A stretch of DNA of 64,000 bases from Rhodococcus sp. OK302 (GTDB taxonomy: Bacteria > Actinomycetota > Actinomycetes > Mycobacteriales > Mycobacteriaceae). Each line of letters starts with the position of its first letter. Within the stretch, counting starts at the first letter, position 1. Made by a program: the position numbers and the translations under genes. A model generated the notes under the pieces. That model saw only the letters and a list, made by a program, of their open reading frames with translations, did not search any database and was not told where the DNA came from. This document shows, piece after piece, positions 1 to 8,942 of this stretch. The DNA is taken from positions 5,139,501 through 5,203,500 of the forward strand of contig NZ_NPJZ01000001.1 in the NCBI RefSeq assembly GCF_002245895.1, read 5' to 3'.

Positions 1-1
1 C

Positions 2-697
2 GGCGACTCCGCGTTCCGTCGTCACTACTGGGCGCGCAACCACATCGGCTGGCGGTTCATGGACGGTGCCCGTCCCAACCTCGGGCACCGAGCGGTGGCT
101 TCGCTCGAGCGTAGTGGTCAGGCCGTCGGGGTCATCACCCAGAATGTCGACCTCCTGCACACCAAAGCCGGGGCTCGCAACGTCATCGATCTACATGGCA
201 CCTACGCGCAGGTTCGGTGCCTGGACTGCCAGAAGTTGATCTCCCGCACCACGCTTGCCGAGCGACTGGACGAAGCAAACCCCGGGTTTGCCGAAACTGT
301 TGCTGCTGCACAAGGAGTGGAGATCGCACCCGACGCGGATGCCGTCATCGAATCGACAGCACATTTCCGTGTAGTGGATTGCGCGGTATGCGGCGGCATC
401 CTCAAGCCGGACATCGTGTATTTCGGGGAGTCTGTCCCCAAAGAGCGGGTTGCCCGCGCCTACAGCATGGTTGACGCAGCCGACGCGGTGCTGGTTGCCG
501 GATCCTCGTTGACCGTCATGTCGGGACTACGGTTTGTGCGCTACGCCGCGAAGGCCGGCAAGCCGATTGCGATAGTCAACCGTGGGCACACCCGCGGCGA
601 CGAGTTCGCAGATCTGAAACTCGAAATCGGCTGTACCGAAGCACTTTCCGCACTTGAAACCAGTGAAACCTACAGGGCGACCAAGTCGTCGGCATGA
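2..697 (+). CDS. Sir2-family NAD-dependent protein deacylase (5' end cut by window)
   Basis: Removes acyl groups from protein lysines using NAD+. The reading frame is open to the left edge (codons from base 2 read [13 protein letters not shown]), so the N-terminus with the NAD-binding GAG motif lies outside. Visible family marks are TQNVDLLH with the following LHG (catalytic His), two Cys pairs of the structural zinc (CLDC and CAVC), the KPDIVYFGE segment, and GSSLTVMSG of the Rossmann core. The internal ATG at 59 is not the true start. The gene is convergent with proB and the two coding regions overlap by 28 bp at their 3' ends. Family assignment is firm; the acyl preference is unknown. Confidence 0.93.
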   Translation, partial: GDSAFRRHYWARNHIGWRFMDGARPNLGHRAVASLERSGQAVGVITQNVDLLHTKAGARNVIDLHGTYAQVRCLDCQKLISRTTLAERLDEANPGFAETVAAAQGVEIAPDADAVIESTAHFRVVDCAVCGGILKPDIVYFGESVPKERVARAYSMVDAADAVLVAGSSLTVMSGLRFVRYAAKAGKPIAIVNRGHTRGDEFADLKLEIGCTEALSALETSETYRATKSSA

Positions 698-1773
698 ACG
701 ACGGGGCGTTGCATCTCCGCGGGCAGTTCGGCGGTAGAGCGTCCCAGAATGTCTTCGATCTCCGACGCATCGAAGGCCACAACACCGCGGGCTACGGGCT
801 TCTCCCCCGGCCCCATGAGCGACACGACGTCGCCGGCATGGAAATCGCCTGACACACCGACGATTCCGGCCGAGAGCAAGCTTCGACGCTTGCCCACAAC
901 GGCGCTGACAGCACCCTCGTCGAGATGCAAGTCACCTTGAGTATCGGCAGCATGGCGCACCCAAAAGCGCCTGGCAGACAGCCTGGTGGGACGCGCTGCA
1001 AAAGCAGTTCCGACATCAGCGCCACTGAGGGCCTGCGCCGCATCGGATGCCGCGGCCAGTAGAACAGGTACTCCGGAGTCTGCAGCAAGACGAGCGGCCG
1101 AGAGCTTGGAAGCCATTCCCCCAGTGCCCAAAGCTCCACCGGAACCGGCGACAACGCCGTCCAGATCCTCGGGGCTGTTGACCTCGGAAATCAGTGTGGC
1201 GTCACCCTTTCGGGGATCACCGTCGTAGAGCCCGTCGACGTCGGACAGAAGAATCAGAGCGTCGGCGCCGACCAGGTGCGCAACCAATGCAGCCAATCGA
1301 TCATTGTCACCGAATCGAAGCTCGGTTGTTGCGACAGTGTCGTTTTCGTTGACAATGGCCACCGCATGCAAAGCTCGCAGGCGATCGAGAGTGCGCTGGG
1401 CATTGCGGTGTTGCGTACGCCGCGCGATGTCGTCGGCGGTGAGCAGCACCTGCCCGACAGTGCGGTCGTACCGCGCGAAGGAAGTACCCCAGGCGTGTGC
1501 CAGCGCCAATTGTCCGACGCTGGCAGCAGCCTGCTTGGTTGCGAGATCCCGAGGTCGCTTGGTCAGCCCGAGCGGTGCCAACCCGGCACCGACAGCGCCG
1601 GACGACACGACGACAACATCGGAGCCCGCACGCATGCGGGCTTCGATGGCGTCGGCCAGCAGGTCCAGTCGGTGAGTATCGAGTCCCGCGACCAAACTGG
1701 TGAGCGCGGACGACCCGATCTTCACGACAATGCTGTGAGCCGACGCAATCGACTCCCTGGTGGAACCGAGCAC
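670..1773 (-). CDS. proB: Glutamate 5-kinase
   Basis: Phosphorylates L-glutamate with ATP, the first step of proline synthesis. An N-terminal amino-acid kinase fold (VVKIGSSAL, then [15 protein letters not shown] and [13 protein letters not shown]) is followed by a C-terminal PUA domain, giving 367 residues, the usual length for two-domain ProB. The open frame continues upstream to 2247, but the GTG at 1773 is preceded by GAGGGA at suitable spacing and starts the conserved region directly, so it is taken as the start. It lies 49 bp downstream of obg in the same direction, as in mycobacteria. No proA is present here. Confidence 0.95.
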   Translation of the reverse strand: MLGSTRESIASAHSIVVKIGSSALTSLVAGLDTHRLDLLADAIEARMRAGSDVVVVSSGAVGAGLAPLGLTKRPRDLATKQAAASVGQLALAHAWGTSFARYDRTVGQVLLTADDIARRTQHRNAQRTLDRLRALHAVAIVNENDTVATTELRFGDNDRLAALVAHLVGADALILLSDVDGLYDGDPRKGDATLISEVNSPEDLDGVVAGSGGALGTGGMASKLSAARLAADSGVPVLLAAASDAAQALSGADVGTAFAARPTRLSARRFWVRHAADTQGDLHLDEGAVSAVVGKRRSLLSAGIVGVSGDFHAGDVVSLMGPGEKPVARGVVAFDASEIEDILGRSTAELPAEMQRPVVHADDLVAL

Positions 1774-1822
1774 AGTCCCGTTCCCTCGCTTCTGGTCTCG
1801 CCGGTATCCGGTTACTTCTGGA

Positions 1823-3274
1823 TCAGTTGTCTTCGTCGAGCAGCCCGCGACGGACGCGGCGAGCGTGCTTACGCTCGTCGGCGCCGATGCGCTCGACCTG
1901 ATCGAGTCGCGGATCGGTACCGCGGCCCGTACGGGTGAGGTCGATACCGGCCGGCGTCTGCGGCTCCCAGTCGAAGCTGACGTCACCGATGGTGACGGAC
2001 GCTCCGGGCTGTGCACCCTTCTTGACCAGCGCAGTTTCGACGCCCAACCGAGCGAGACGGTCGGCGAGGTAGCCGACGGCTTCGTCGTTGTCGAATGCAG
2101 TCTGACGGATCCACCGCTCCGGGCGGGTACCGCGGACGACAAATCCACCGGGCACGTCGGGATCCTTCTCGACGGTGAAGCTGGAGTCCTTGACCACGAC
2201 CGGACGAATGATCTGACGGCTGGGCTCCGGCTTGGGATTGGCCTCACGGTAGTCGAGGACCATCTTCGCCAATGCGAATGTCAACGGACGCAAACCTTCT
2301 CGGGTTACTGCCGAGATCGTGAAGACCGGCCATCCGCGAGCTTCGATTTCGGGAGTGACCATTTCGGCCAGCTCCGCACCTTCGGGTACGTCGGTCTTGT
2401 TGAGGATGACGACGCGCGGACGCTTGTCGAGATCTCCCAGCCCCGAATCACCGGACAGTGCCGGCGTGTACGCGGCCAGTTCCGCTTCGAGTGCGTCGAT
2501 GTCGGAGATGGGGTCGCGTCCCGGATCAAGAGTCGCGCAGTCGATTACGTGAGCCAGCACGGCGCAACGCTCGATGTGGCGCAGGAAGTCGAGACCCAAA
2601 CCGCGTCCCTCGCTGGCACCGGGAATCAGACCAGGCACGTCGGCGACGGTGAATGTGGTTTCACCGCTCGAGACGACGCCGAGGTTGGGGACGAGAGTCG
2701 TGAAGGGGTAGTCGGCGATCTTCGGCTTTGCGGCCGAGAGCACGGAGACCAGCGACGACTTGCCGGCGGACGGGAATCCGAGCAGTCCGACGTCGGCGAC
2801 TGATTTGAGTTCGAGAACCAGATCGCGCTCGACACCGTCTTCACCGAGAAGCGCGAAACCGGGAGCCTTGCGGGCCTTCGAGGACAATGCAGCATTGCCG
2901 AGGCCACCGCGTCCACCCTGAGCAGCGTCGTAACGCGTCCCGACGCCGACCATATCGGCGAGGATGTTGCCCTTGGTGTCGAGTACGACGGTTCCGTCGG
3001 GAACCTTGAGGATGAGGTCCTCACCGTTTGCGCCCTCGCGGTTGCTTCCGGCTCCCTGCTTGCCGTTGGTGGCCTTCGCATTGGGGTGGAAGTGGAAGTC
3101 GAGGAGGGTGTGGATGTTCTCGGCGACGACGAGAACTACATCGCCGCCGCGTCCACCGTTTGCGCCGTCGGGTCCACCGAGCGGCTTGAACTTCTCACGG
3201 TGAACGGAGGCACAACCATTGCCGCCTCTTCCAGCGCTGACGTGCAGCACAACACGGTCAATGAATCGGGACAT
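1823..3274 (-). CDS. obg: Obg/CgtA GTPase, ribosome-assembly factor
   Basis: Essential GTPase acting in 50S subunit maturation and stress control. The 483-residue protein has the glycine-rich Obg fold (residues 1 to about 158, with [13 protein letters not shown] and [12 protein letters not shown]). The G domain follows, with G1 GFPSAGKSS, the TTLVPN switch, G3 DVPGLI and G4 NKTD. The C-terminal OCT domain comes last (about 345-430), with a charged tail. The start ATG gives MSRFIDRV, the standard Obg N-terminus. It is separated from rpmA by a terminator, so it probably has its own promoter, and it is followed by proB. Confidence 0.97.
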   Translation of the reverse strand: MSRFIDRVVLHVSAGRGGNGCASVHREKFKPLGGPDGANGGRGGDVVLVVAENIHTLLDFHFHPNAKATNGKQGAGSNREGANGEDLILKVPDGTVVLDTKGNILADMVGVGTRYDAAQGGRGGLGNAALSSKARKAPGFALLGEDGVERDLVLELKSVADVGLLGFPSAGKSSLVSVLSAAKPKIADYPFTTLVPNLGVVSSGETTFTVADVPGLIPGASEGRGLGLDFLRHIERCAVLAHVIDCATLDPGRDPISDIDALEAELAAYTPALSGDSGLGDLDKRPRVVILNKTDVPEGAELAEMVTPEIEARGWPVFTISAVTREGLRPLTFALAKMVLDYREANPKPEPSRQIIRPVVVKDSSFTVEKDPDVPGGFVVRGTRPERWIRQTAFDNDEAVGYLADRLARLGVETALVKKGAQPGASVTIGDVSFDWEPQTPAGIDLTRTGRGTDPRLDQVERIGADERKHARRVRRGLLDEDN

Positions 3275-3377
3275 GACTGCCGGATCCTTCCTCAGTCAAT
3301 TGCGGGTCTCACGCGATGAGCTGAACTTCTGGTGAGCAGGGTTGCTCGGGACAAACAAACAGGACTGCTTAAACAAA

Positions 3378-3423
3378 CAATAGGGGCGGACCAGGTTATT
3401 TCAACCCTGGTCCGCCCCTATTG
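3378..3423 (-). terminator. Intrinsic-type hairpin after rplU-rpmA
   Basis: An 18-bp perfect inverted repeat (CAATAGGGGCGGACCAGG and its complement) encloses a 10-nt loop. It sits 66 bp past the rpmA stop and about 100 bp before obg. No clear U-tract follows on the minus strand, as is common for actinobacterial hairpin terminators. Confidence 0.8.
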
Positions 3424-3489
3424 GGAGCTTGAACACGTTTCGGCGCTACTACAGGAGCGCAACCGAAAGCGTACTACTAGCGAGAAAGA

Positions 3490-3759
3490 CTAGACCTCAA
3501 CCGCAACGACGGCCGGAACGATGTTCACGGTCTTGCGTCCACGCTTCTGGCCGAACTCGACTGCACCGGCAGCGAGAGCGAACAGGGTGTCGTCGCCGCC
3601 ACGGCCGACGTTAACGCCGGGGTGGAAGTGCGTGCCGCGCTGGCGAACCAGGATTTCGCCTGCGCTGACCGACTGGCCGCCGAAACGCTTCACGCCGAGG
3701 CGCTGAGAGTTTGAATCGCGACCGTTACGGGAGCTGGATGCACCCTTCTTATGTGCCAT
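3490..3759 (-). CDS. rpmA: 50S ribosomal protein L27
   Basis: Large-subunit protein near the peptidyl-transferase centre. The 89-residue product begins [16 protein letters not shown] and contains [10 protein letters not shown] and RGTHFHPG, which are diagnostic of L27. The N-terminus starts directly after Met with AHKKG, so no Firmicute-type cleavable N-terminal extension is present. It lies 42 bp downstream of rplU in the same operon and is followed by a strong hairpin. Confidence 0.98.
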   Translation of the reverse strand: MAHKKGASSSRNGRDSNSQRLGVKRFGGQSVSAGEILVRQRGTHFHPGVNVGRGGDDTLFALAAGAVEFGQKRGRKTVNIVPAVVAVEV

Positions 3760-3801
3760 GTTGTTGACCCTCCTCGGGTGAAATCAGCTGAAAAGAACGG
3801 G

Positions 3802-4113
3802 TTACTTGATGCTCGTGATCTTGATCACGGTAAGCGGCTGCCTGTGGCCCTGACGCTTGTGGTAACCCGTCTTGTTCTTGAACTTGTGAATGCGGATCTT
3901 CGGGCCCTTGGTGTGCTCGACAATCTCACTGGTGACCGAGACGTTCGCCAACTTGGCGGCGTCGGCAGTCAGGTCAGATCCGTCAACCACGAGAACGGGA
4001 GCAAGCGAGACAGCAGTGCCGGGCTCACCCTCGATCTTCTCGACCTTGACGAGGTCACCAACAGCGACCTTGTACTGCTTTCCGCCGGTCTTGACGATCG
4101 CGTACGTTGCCAT
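3802..4113 (-). CDS. rplU: 50S ribosomal protein L21
   Basis: Large-subunit protein of 103 residues starting [16 protein letters not shown], with the C-terminal [17 protein letters not shown] motif (here [14 protein letters not shown]) typical of L21. The frame is open to 4176, but those 21 extra residues do not resemble L21, and an AAGGGG ribosome site precedes the ATG at 4113. It is the first gene of the rplU-rpmA operon and has a leader of well over 100 bp. Confidence 0.97.
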   Translation of the reverse strand: MATYAIVKTGGKQYKVAVGDLVKVEKIEGEPGTAVSLAPVLVVDGSDLTADAAKLANVSVTSEIVEHTKGPKIRIHKFKNKTGYHKRQGHRQPLTVIKITSIK

Positions 4114-4208
4114 CGGAGGGCTACCCCTTGCTTCTTCGAACTTGCTCGCGCTGCTGCCTTGAGGCTTCAAATGCATCGCGACTGGTCTGGTTTATGTCAC
4201 CTCGGCTC

Positions 4209-4236
4209 GGTACTGAACCAATAAACAGTCAGTACC
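4209..4236 (-). other. Stem-loop in the rplU leader
   Basis: Two perfect 8-nt arms (GGTACTGA and TCAGTACC) enclose a 12-nt loop, 95 to 123 nt upstream of the L21 start codon and inside its predicted leader transcript. A regulatory role by ribosomal protein feedback is only a possibility. I know no matching described actinobacterial L21 leader motif well enough to call it. Confidence 0.4.
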
Positions 4237-4295
4237 TGGAGATTCTCATGCACTCTAGGCACACGGAATCTCTACCGCCGGGTGGCGACTATGCA

Positions 4296-4325
4296 AGGTT
4301 ACGGGAAAGCAACCGTCATGGTCAA
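4296..4325 (-). promoter_or_regulatory. Candidate promoter of rplU-rpmA
   Basis: Read on the minus strand, TTGACC (4325-4320) and TAACCT (4301-4296) are separated by 18 bp, close to the housekeeping sigma consensus. The implied transcript start near 4289 leaves a leader of about 175 nt that contains the 4209-4236 hairpin. Found by eye only. Confidence 0.42.
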
Positions 4326-4381
4326 ACCGCCCCGCCGAGGGGTAAATCGATCGTACATTTACTGCTTCTACCAGCGGAAAC

Positions 4382-4436
4382 TTCGGACCACGGCTGGATG
4401 CCCGCCACAAAGTGCGCGGACATCCAGCCATCCGAA
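4382..4436 (-). terminator. Hairpin after rne
   Basis: Nested inverted repeats TTCGGA/TCCGAA and GGCTGGATG/CATCCAGCC form a two-part stem beginning 14 bp past the rne stop. Together with the rplU promoter and leader, this accounts for the 336-bp gap between rplU and rne; no gene is seen there. Confidence 0.65.
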
Positions 4437-4449
4437 AGAAGGTAGTTCT

Positions 4450-7400
4450 CTACTCGCCTTCGACCGGAGGACCGGCCGGACGTGCTGCTGCGCGGCGACG
4501 ACGAGGCCTCTTGACCACCACGACGTCATCTTCCACCGGCGCCGAGACGGCTGCCACTGCCGGTTCTGCCACTGGTGCCGCGACAACCTCTGCCACGACC
4601 TCTGCGACTGGTTCCGGCGTCGGCATCACGAAGACCGCGCCCACCTCGGGCGCCTCCGTGACGGGTGCCGATGCTGCCCGAGACGCCCGACGGCTGCGAC
4701 GACGACCCCGCGGAGCGGATTCGACCCCCGCCTGTCCGTCCTGACGCTCAGTCGCGTCACGCTGGGTTGTATCGGACTGCGCCGCAACATTATCCACAAC
4801 AACATCAGCAACCCGGCCAGAATCGGCAACAGCCGAATCCGCACGTTCGACGCTTTTGGAAGCATCGAACTCCGAGGTAGCGTCCGCTGCTACATTGCCG
4901 TCTTCGTCGTGATGCGAAGCCATCGCCAGGGCGACAGGATGAGCACGCTTGACGGTCGCGTCGACGGGCGGAACCTCGACCGCCGGCGCTTCCTGGCCGT
5001 TGGATTCGCTCTGCGCGGGCTTGTCGGCGCGGCCGCGCTTGTTCTTGCGCGACGTTCCCGGCTCGCTGCGCTGTGAACCGGACCGTGATCCACCGTCGTC
5101 GGCCGACTTCACCTCGACCGGCTCGGAATGCACGATGATGCCGCGGCCATGGCAGTGCTCGCAGGTAGTCGAGAATGCCTCGACCAATCCGGTGCCCAGC
5201 TTCTTACGCGTCATCTGAACCAAGCCCAGCGAGGTGACCTCGGATACCTGGTGGCGCGTGCGATCGCGGCCCAGGCATTCGGTGAGACGACGCAGGACAA
5301 GATCCCGGTTCGATTCGAGGACCATGTCGATGAAGTCGACGACGATCATTCCGCCGATGTCCCGCAGGCGCATCTGGCGAACGATCTCTTCGGCAGCTTC
5401 GAGGTTGTTTCGCGTGACGGTCTCTTCGAGGTTGCCACCCGCTCCGGTGAACTTGCCGGTGTTCACGTCGACAACCGTCATGGCCTCGGTGCGGTCGATC
5501 ACCAGGGTGCCGCCGGACGGCAGCCACACCTTGCGGTCGAGTGCCTTGGCCAACTGCTCGTCGATGCGACGGGCCTGGAACACGTCGATGTTGTTGTTCG
5601 GCGTGTACTTCTCGAGTCGCGGCAGCAGGTCGGGAGCAACGGAGTTGATGTAATTCTCAACCGTCGTGTGCGCCTTCTCGCCTTCGATGACCAACTTGGA
5701 GAAGTCCTCGTTGAACAGGTCGCGAATCACCTTGACCAGCATGTCCGGCTCTTCGTACAGTGCCTGCGGCTGACCGGACTTGCCGGTGTCCGCCGCTGCG
5801 GCCTGCTCTTCGATGCCGGCCCACTGAGACTGCAGACGAGTGACGTCGCGCGCCAACTCTTCTTCGCTGACGCCTTCGGAGGCAGTGCGGATGATCACGC
5901 CGGCGTCGGCCGGAACGATGTCGCGCAGGATTTCCTTGAGACGCTTGCGCTCCGTGTCGGGCAGCTTGCGGCTGATACCGGTGGACGAACCTCCCGGCAC
6001 GTACACCAGGAATCGGCCGGCCAGCGAGATCTGCGTGGTCAGGCGAGCACCCTTGTGCCCGACCGGATCCTTGCTGACCTGCACCAGAACCTGATCGCCC
6101 GGCTTGAGAGCCTGCTCGATCTTGCGGGAATTGCCACCGAGACCGGCAGCTTCCCAGTTGACCTCGCCGGCGTACAGGACGCCGTTACGACCGCGTCCGA
6201 TGTCGATGAACGCAGCCTCCATGCTGGGCAGCACGTTCTGGACACGGCCCAGGTACACGTTGCCGACCATCGAGGCAGCTGCCGAGTTGGTGACGAAATG
6301 CTCGACGAGAACGCCGTCTTCGAGAACCGCGACCTGCGTGGTGGCATGCGGCTGACCGCTGTCCGCGCGATCACGAACAACCATCACACGATCGACGGCC
6401 TCACGGCGTGCCAGGAACTCGGACTCGGTCAGAATCGGCGGACGACGACGACCGGCATCCCGACCGTCGCGGCGACGCTGACGCTTCGCTTCGAGACGCG
6501 TCGAGCCACTGATGCCCTGGACTTCGTCCTTGACGACGCGAGTCTTGGTACGAGGTTCGCGCTCGTGAACGACGGTATTCGGCGGATCGTCTTCCGATAC
6601 GACGGTGGCGTCGGCAGCGGTGTCGGTGCCGGTCTTGCGACGACGACGGCGACGACGACGACGGTTGGTGCCGTCGGCATCGAGGTCGGAATCGTCAGCA
6701 TTCTCGGACTCGGACTCGGCGGTCTCGTCCGACCTTTCCTCGGCGTTGTCAGCTGAGGCGCTCACAGCCGGAGCCTGGGTGGCTTCGGGAGCCGATTCCG
6801 GCTCTGCTTCCGAAGACTCGGACTCGTCGTCGCCCTGCTCGCCCGCCTGCTCGCCACGGCCGCGGCCACGGCCACGACGTCCACGACGACGGCGACGCGG
6901 CTGGCCGTCCTCATCCTCGTCGGAATCGGCTTCGGCGCTTTCGCCTTCGGTTTGTGCCGAAGTGATGGTCTCCGGTGCCGGCTCGACTACTGCCGTCTCC
7001 GGTTCTGCGATCTCGGTTTCGATCGGCGTTGCCGTCGATTCCGGGGTAACTACGGGTGCAGCCGGCTCACGACGCGCACGACGACGACGCGGCGCCACCT
7101 CGACGGCTTCGGGGTCAGGCTGAAGGAACAGCGGTACCTGCGCCGGTGCGGGCGCAGCCTTGGACGGCTGTGCCTGGGGGCGTTCGAAGGACGTGAACAG
7201 ATCGGACTGCTCAGCTTCCTTGCTCTGCAAGGCCGCTGCTGCATCCAGATCTGCTGTGATCTCGGCAACTGCGGGATCGACGACTGCAGGCTCTTCGACT
7301 GCAGGCTCTTCGACTACAACCTTCTTGCGCGAGCGCCGGGCACGAACCGGCTTCTCTGCAACAGGCTTTTCGACGGGCTCTTCGACAACGGGCTTTTCGA

Positions 7401-7665
7401 CGACGGGGTCGATCAGCGCGTCGAGTTCGGCGACAACCGGCTCGATTGCTTCGGCTACGGACTGAAGCGATGCATGAATGCGTTCTGCCATGTCACGGTT
7501 CAGGCTCGACTGAGCACTGCGCACTTCGGTTCCGAGCGCAGTTGCCTCGGCAAGTACCTGCTTGCTGGTGAGTCCCAGCATCTTCGCCAGCGCGTGGACG
7601 CGCATCTTGTCCGGAAAGACCGGGGTTTCGTTTGATTGTGATTCTGTTGGGGCTTGATCGGCCAC
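4450..7665 (-). CDS. rne: Ribonuclease E/G
   Basis: Main endoribonuclease of mRNA decay and rRNA processing. The 1071-residue protein has an N-terminal helical domain related to the IF2 N-domain (MRVHALAKMLGLTSKQVLAEA). This is followed by a long acidic, Pro/Glu- and Arg-rich disordered part with KPV/EEP repeats, then the S1 domain (VGNVYLGRVQNVLPSMEAAF), the catalytic core (VVDVNTGKF, VVDFIDM) and the zinc-link CEHCHGRG. A second Arg/Ala-rich disordered tail follows. The frame opens at 7791, but GAGGAG six bases before the GTG at 7665 decides the start. The layout matches mycobacterial RNase E, with disordered scaffolds on both sides of the core. Confidence 0.95.
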   Translation of the reverse strand: MADQAPTESQSNETPVFPDKMRVHALAKMLGLTSKQVLAEATALGTEVRSAQSSLNRDMAERIHASLQSVAEAIEPVVAELDALIDPVVEKPVVEEPVEKPVAEKPVRARRSRKKVVVEEPAVEEPAVVDPAVAEITADLDAAAALQSKEAEQSDLFTSFERPQAQPSKAAPAPAQVPLFLQPDPEAVEVAPRRRRARREPAAPVVTPESTATPIETEIAEPETAVVEPAPETITSAQTEGESAEADSDEDEDGQPRRRRRGRRGRGRGRGEQAGEQGDDESESSEAEPESAPEATQAPAVSASADNAEERSDETAESESENADDSDLDADGTNRRRRRRRRRKTGTDTAADATVVSEDDPPNTVVHEREPRTKTRVVKDEVQGISGSTRLEAKRQRRRDGRDAGRRRPPILTESEFLARREAVDRVMVVRDRADSGQPHATTQVAVLEDGVLVEHFVTNSAAASMVGNVYLGRVQNVLPSMEAAFIDIGRGRNGVLYAGEVNWEAAGLGGNSRKIEQALKPGDQVLVQVSKDPVGHKGARLTTQISLAGRFLVYVPGGSSTGISRKLPDTERKRLKEILRDIVPADAGVIIRTASEGVSEEELARDVTRLQSQWAGIEEQAAAADTGKSGQPQALYEEPDMLVKVIRDLFNEDFSKLVIEGEKAHTTVENYINSVAPDLLPRLEKYTPNNNIDVFQARRIDEQLAKALDRKVWLPSGGTLVIDRTEAMTVVDVNTGKFTGAGGNLEETVTRNNLEAAEEIVRQMRLRDIGGMIVVDFIDMVLESNRDLVLRRLTECLGRDRTRHQVSEVTSLGLVQMTRKKLGTGLVEAFSTTCEHCHGRGIIVHSEPVEVKSADDGGSRSGSQRSEPGTSRKNKRGRADKPAQSESNGQEAPAVEVPPVDATVKRAHPVALAMASHHDEDGNVAADATSEFDASKSVERADSAVADSGRVADVVVDNVAAQSDTTQRDATERQDGQAGVESAPRGRRRSRRASRAASAPVTEAPEVGAVFVMPTPEPVAEVVAEVVAAPVAEPAVAAVSAPVEDDVVVVKRPRRRRAAARPAGPPVEGE

Positions 7666-8009
7666 GTAAGTCTCCTCAGCCCCCGGGCGCGTCCAACTCT
7701 GCAATCGAGTTGTCACGCGGCCACGCAGGGGCGCGCTGTGTGTACTCGCACTCAGAAGTGAGTACGAGATTGTAAAGGTCTCGCTCCGCATGGTCCGTAA
7801 TGCCCGTTAATCACTGCGGACGCATGAAGTGCCTGGCTGGATGGCAGTGATCCGCAACTCGAGCGCCTGATCATCCAGCGTGCACGGGTCCAGGGATTTC
7901 CTGTTGACCGGTAGCAGCGATGAAAGGGCATCGAACCTGTGTCACATCGAACCTAGTGCCATCCGGTTGAACGCGCGTACAACAAATTTGCGGTCCAACT
8001 GATAGCAGT
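7666..8009 (-). promoter_or_regulatory. Long gene-free upstream region of rne
   Basis: No gene is supported here. On the minus strand the region would hold the rne promoter and a long leader. Two features stand out: an inverted repeat GTACTC/GAGTAC at 7742-7765, about 77 to 100 nt before the start codon, and a tandem 10-bp direct repeat CATCGAACCT at 7929-7938 and 7945-7954 (period 16). Mycobacterial rne genes are also known for long 5' untranslated regions. Function here is inferred from position only. Confidence 0.45.
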
Positions 8010-8057
8010 ATCCCACATCCGTGCACCCGTTACTGCAAGGGCGCACCGATGTGGGAT
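8010..8057 (-). terminator. Hairpin after ndk
   Basis: Inverted repeat ATCCCACATC/GATGTGGGAT continues, after one mismatch, into GTGC/GCAC. It starts 30 bp past the ndk stop and would end the valS-folC-DUF4233-ndk transcript. Confidence 0.75.
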
Positions 8058-8087
8058 CAGTGCCGTTCGGGTTAAGCGTACAAAAAA

Positions 8088-8507
8088 TCAGATGGAAGAG
8101 AGCGCCGGGAACCAGAGTGCGATTTCGCGCTCTGCGGACTCGACGGAATCGCTTCCGTGGACCAGGTTCTGCTGTGACTCGAGACCGAAGTCTCCGCGGA
8201 TTGTTCCTGGTAGCGCCTTCTCCACCGGGTCGGTTCCGCCGGCAAGCTGACGGAAAGCTGCAATGGCACGGGGGCCTTCGAGCACTACGGCAACCAGCGG
8301 ACCGGAGGTGATGAACTCCAACAAGCTCGGGTAGAACGGACGCTCGGCGTGTTCCGCATAGTGGCTACCAGCCACGTCTTCGGAAGCAACCCGAAGGTCG
8401 AGTGCTGCGATGGTAAGGCCCTTGCGTTCGATACGACTCAGGATTTCTCCCACGTATCCACGGGCAACGGCATCGGGCTTGATCAGTACGAGGGTGCGCT
8501 CAGTCAC
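8088..8507 (-). CDS. ndk: Nucleoside diphosphate kinase
   Basis: Transfers the gamma-phosphate between nucleoside triphosphates and diphosphates. The 139-residue product starts [14 protein letters not shown] and contains the phospho-histidine motif NLVHGSDS followed by [10 protein letters not shown], the usual NDK ending. It is the last gene of the valS-folC-DUF4233-ndk run, 18 bp after the membrane-protein gene. Confidence 0.98.
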   Translation of the reverse strand: MTERTLVLIKPDAVARGYVGEILSRIERKGLTIAALDLRVASEDVAGSHYAEHAERPFYPSLLEFITSGPLVAVVLEGPRAIAAFRQLAGGTDPVEKALPGTIRGDFGLESQQNLVHGSDSVESAEREIALWFPALSSI

Positions 8508-8525
8508 GTTGGTCAGCCTAAATGG

Positions 8526-8942
8526 TCAGTCGCGCTGACCCGGAAGCAGGCCCTTCTCCATTCGTTGCGCGATGTCTCTTCGCAGGTAGACCAGGTAAGC
8601 CCAGACGAGGCCGAACACGAGTCCCATCACACCGATCGAGACGTGAATGAAGACGCCGAGGACCAGAAGTACCTGCAAGGCGACGTTGTACCAGATCGCC
8701 CAGGGTCGTCCCTGAATGCCGCCGCCCAGAATCATCAGAAAGCCCAGCCCGATGATGTAGGTACCGCTGAACCAGGTGAGTCCCCCACCGACAACCTGCA
8801 CGACCGGAATCGTCAGGAACACCACGATCGACTCGACGATCAGCGTTCCCGCCATGACGCCGCGGAAGCCCTTCCACGGATCCTTCGTCGGCGGACCGAA
8901 CTGTCCATCCGGCGTCGAACTCGGTTCTGACGGGGTACTCAC
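8526..8942 (-). CDS. DUF4233 membrane protein
   Basis: A 138-residue integral membrane protein with a Pro/Ser-rich cytoplasmic-looking N-terminus (about 1-24), three to four hydrophobic segments (roughly 28-50, 55-74, 80-98, 99-118) and a basic C-terminal end (LRRDIAQRMEKG). The GTG start overlaps the folC stop by 4 nt, so translation is probably coupled. Position between folC and ndk matches Rv2446c of M. tuberculosis. Molecular function is unknown. Confidence 0.85.
   Translation of the reverse strand: MSTPSEPSSTPDGQFGPPTKDPWKGFRGVMAGTLIVESIVVFLTIPVVQVVGGGLTWFSGTYIIGLGFLMILGGGIQGRPWAIWYNVALQVLLVLGVFIHVSIGVMGLVFGLVWAYLVYLRRDIAQRMEKGLLPGQRD

Noticed and set aside
1774..2247. N-terminal extension of proB in the longest frame.
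   Set aside because: It overlaps the 3' part of obg, is Ser/Arg-rich shadow sequence, and a good ribosome site precedes the internal GTG.
5128..6756. A 542-codon open frame opposite rne.
   Set aside because: Its translation mirrors rne codons and shows no domain. The RNase E frame has all catalytic motifs.
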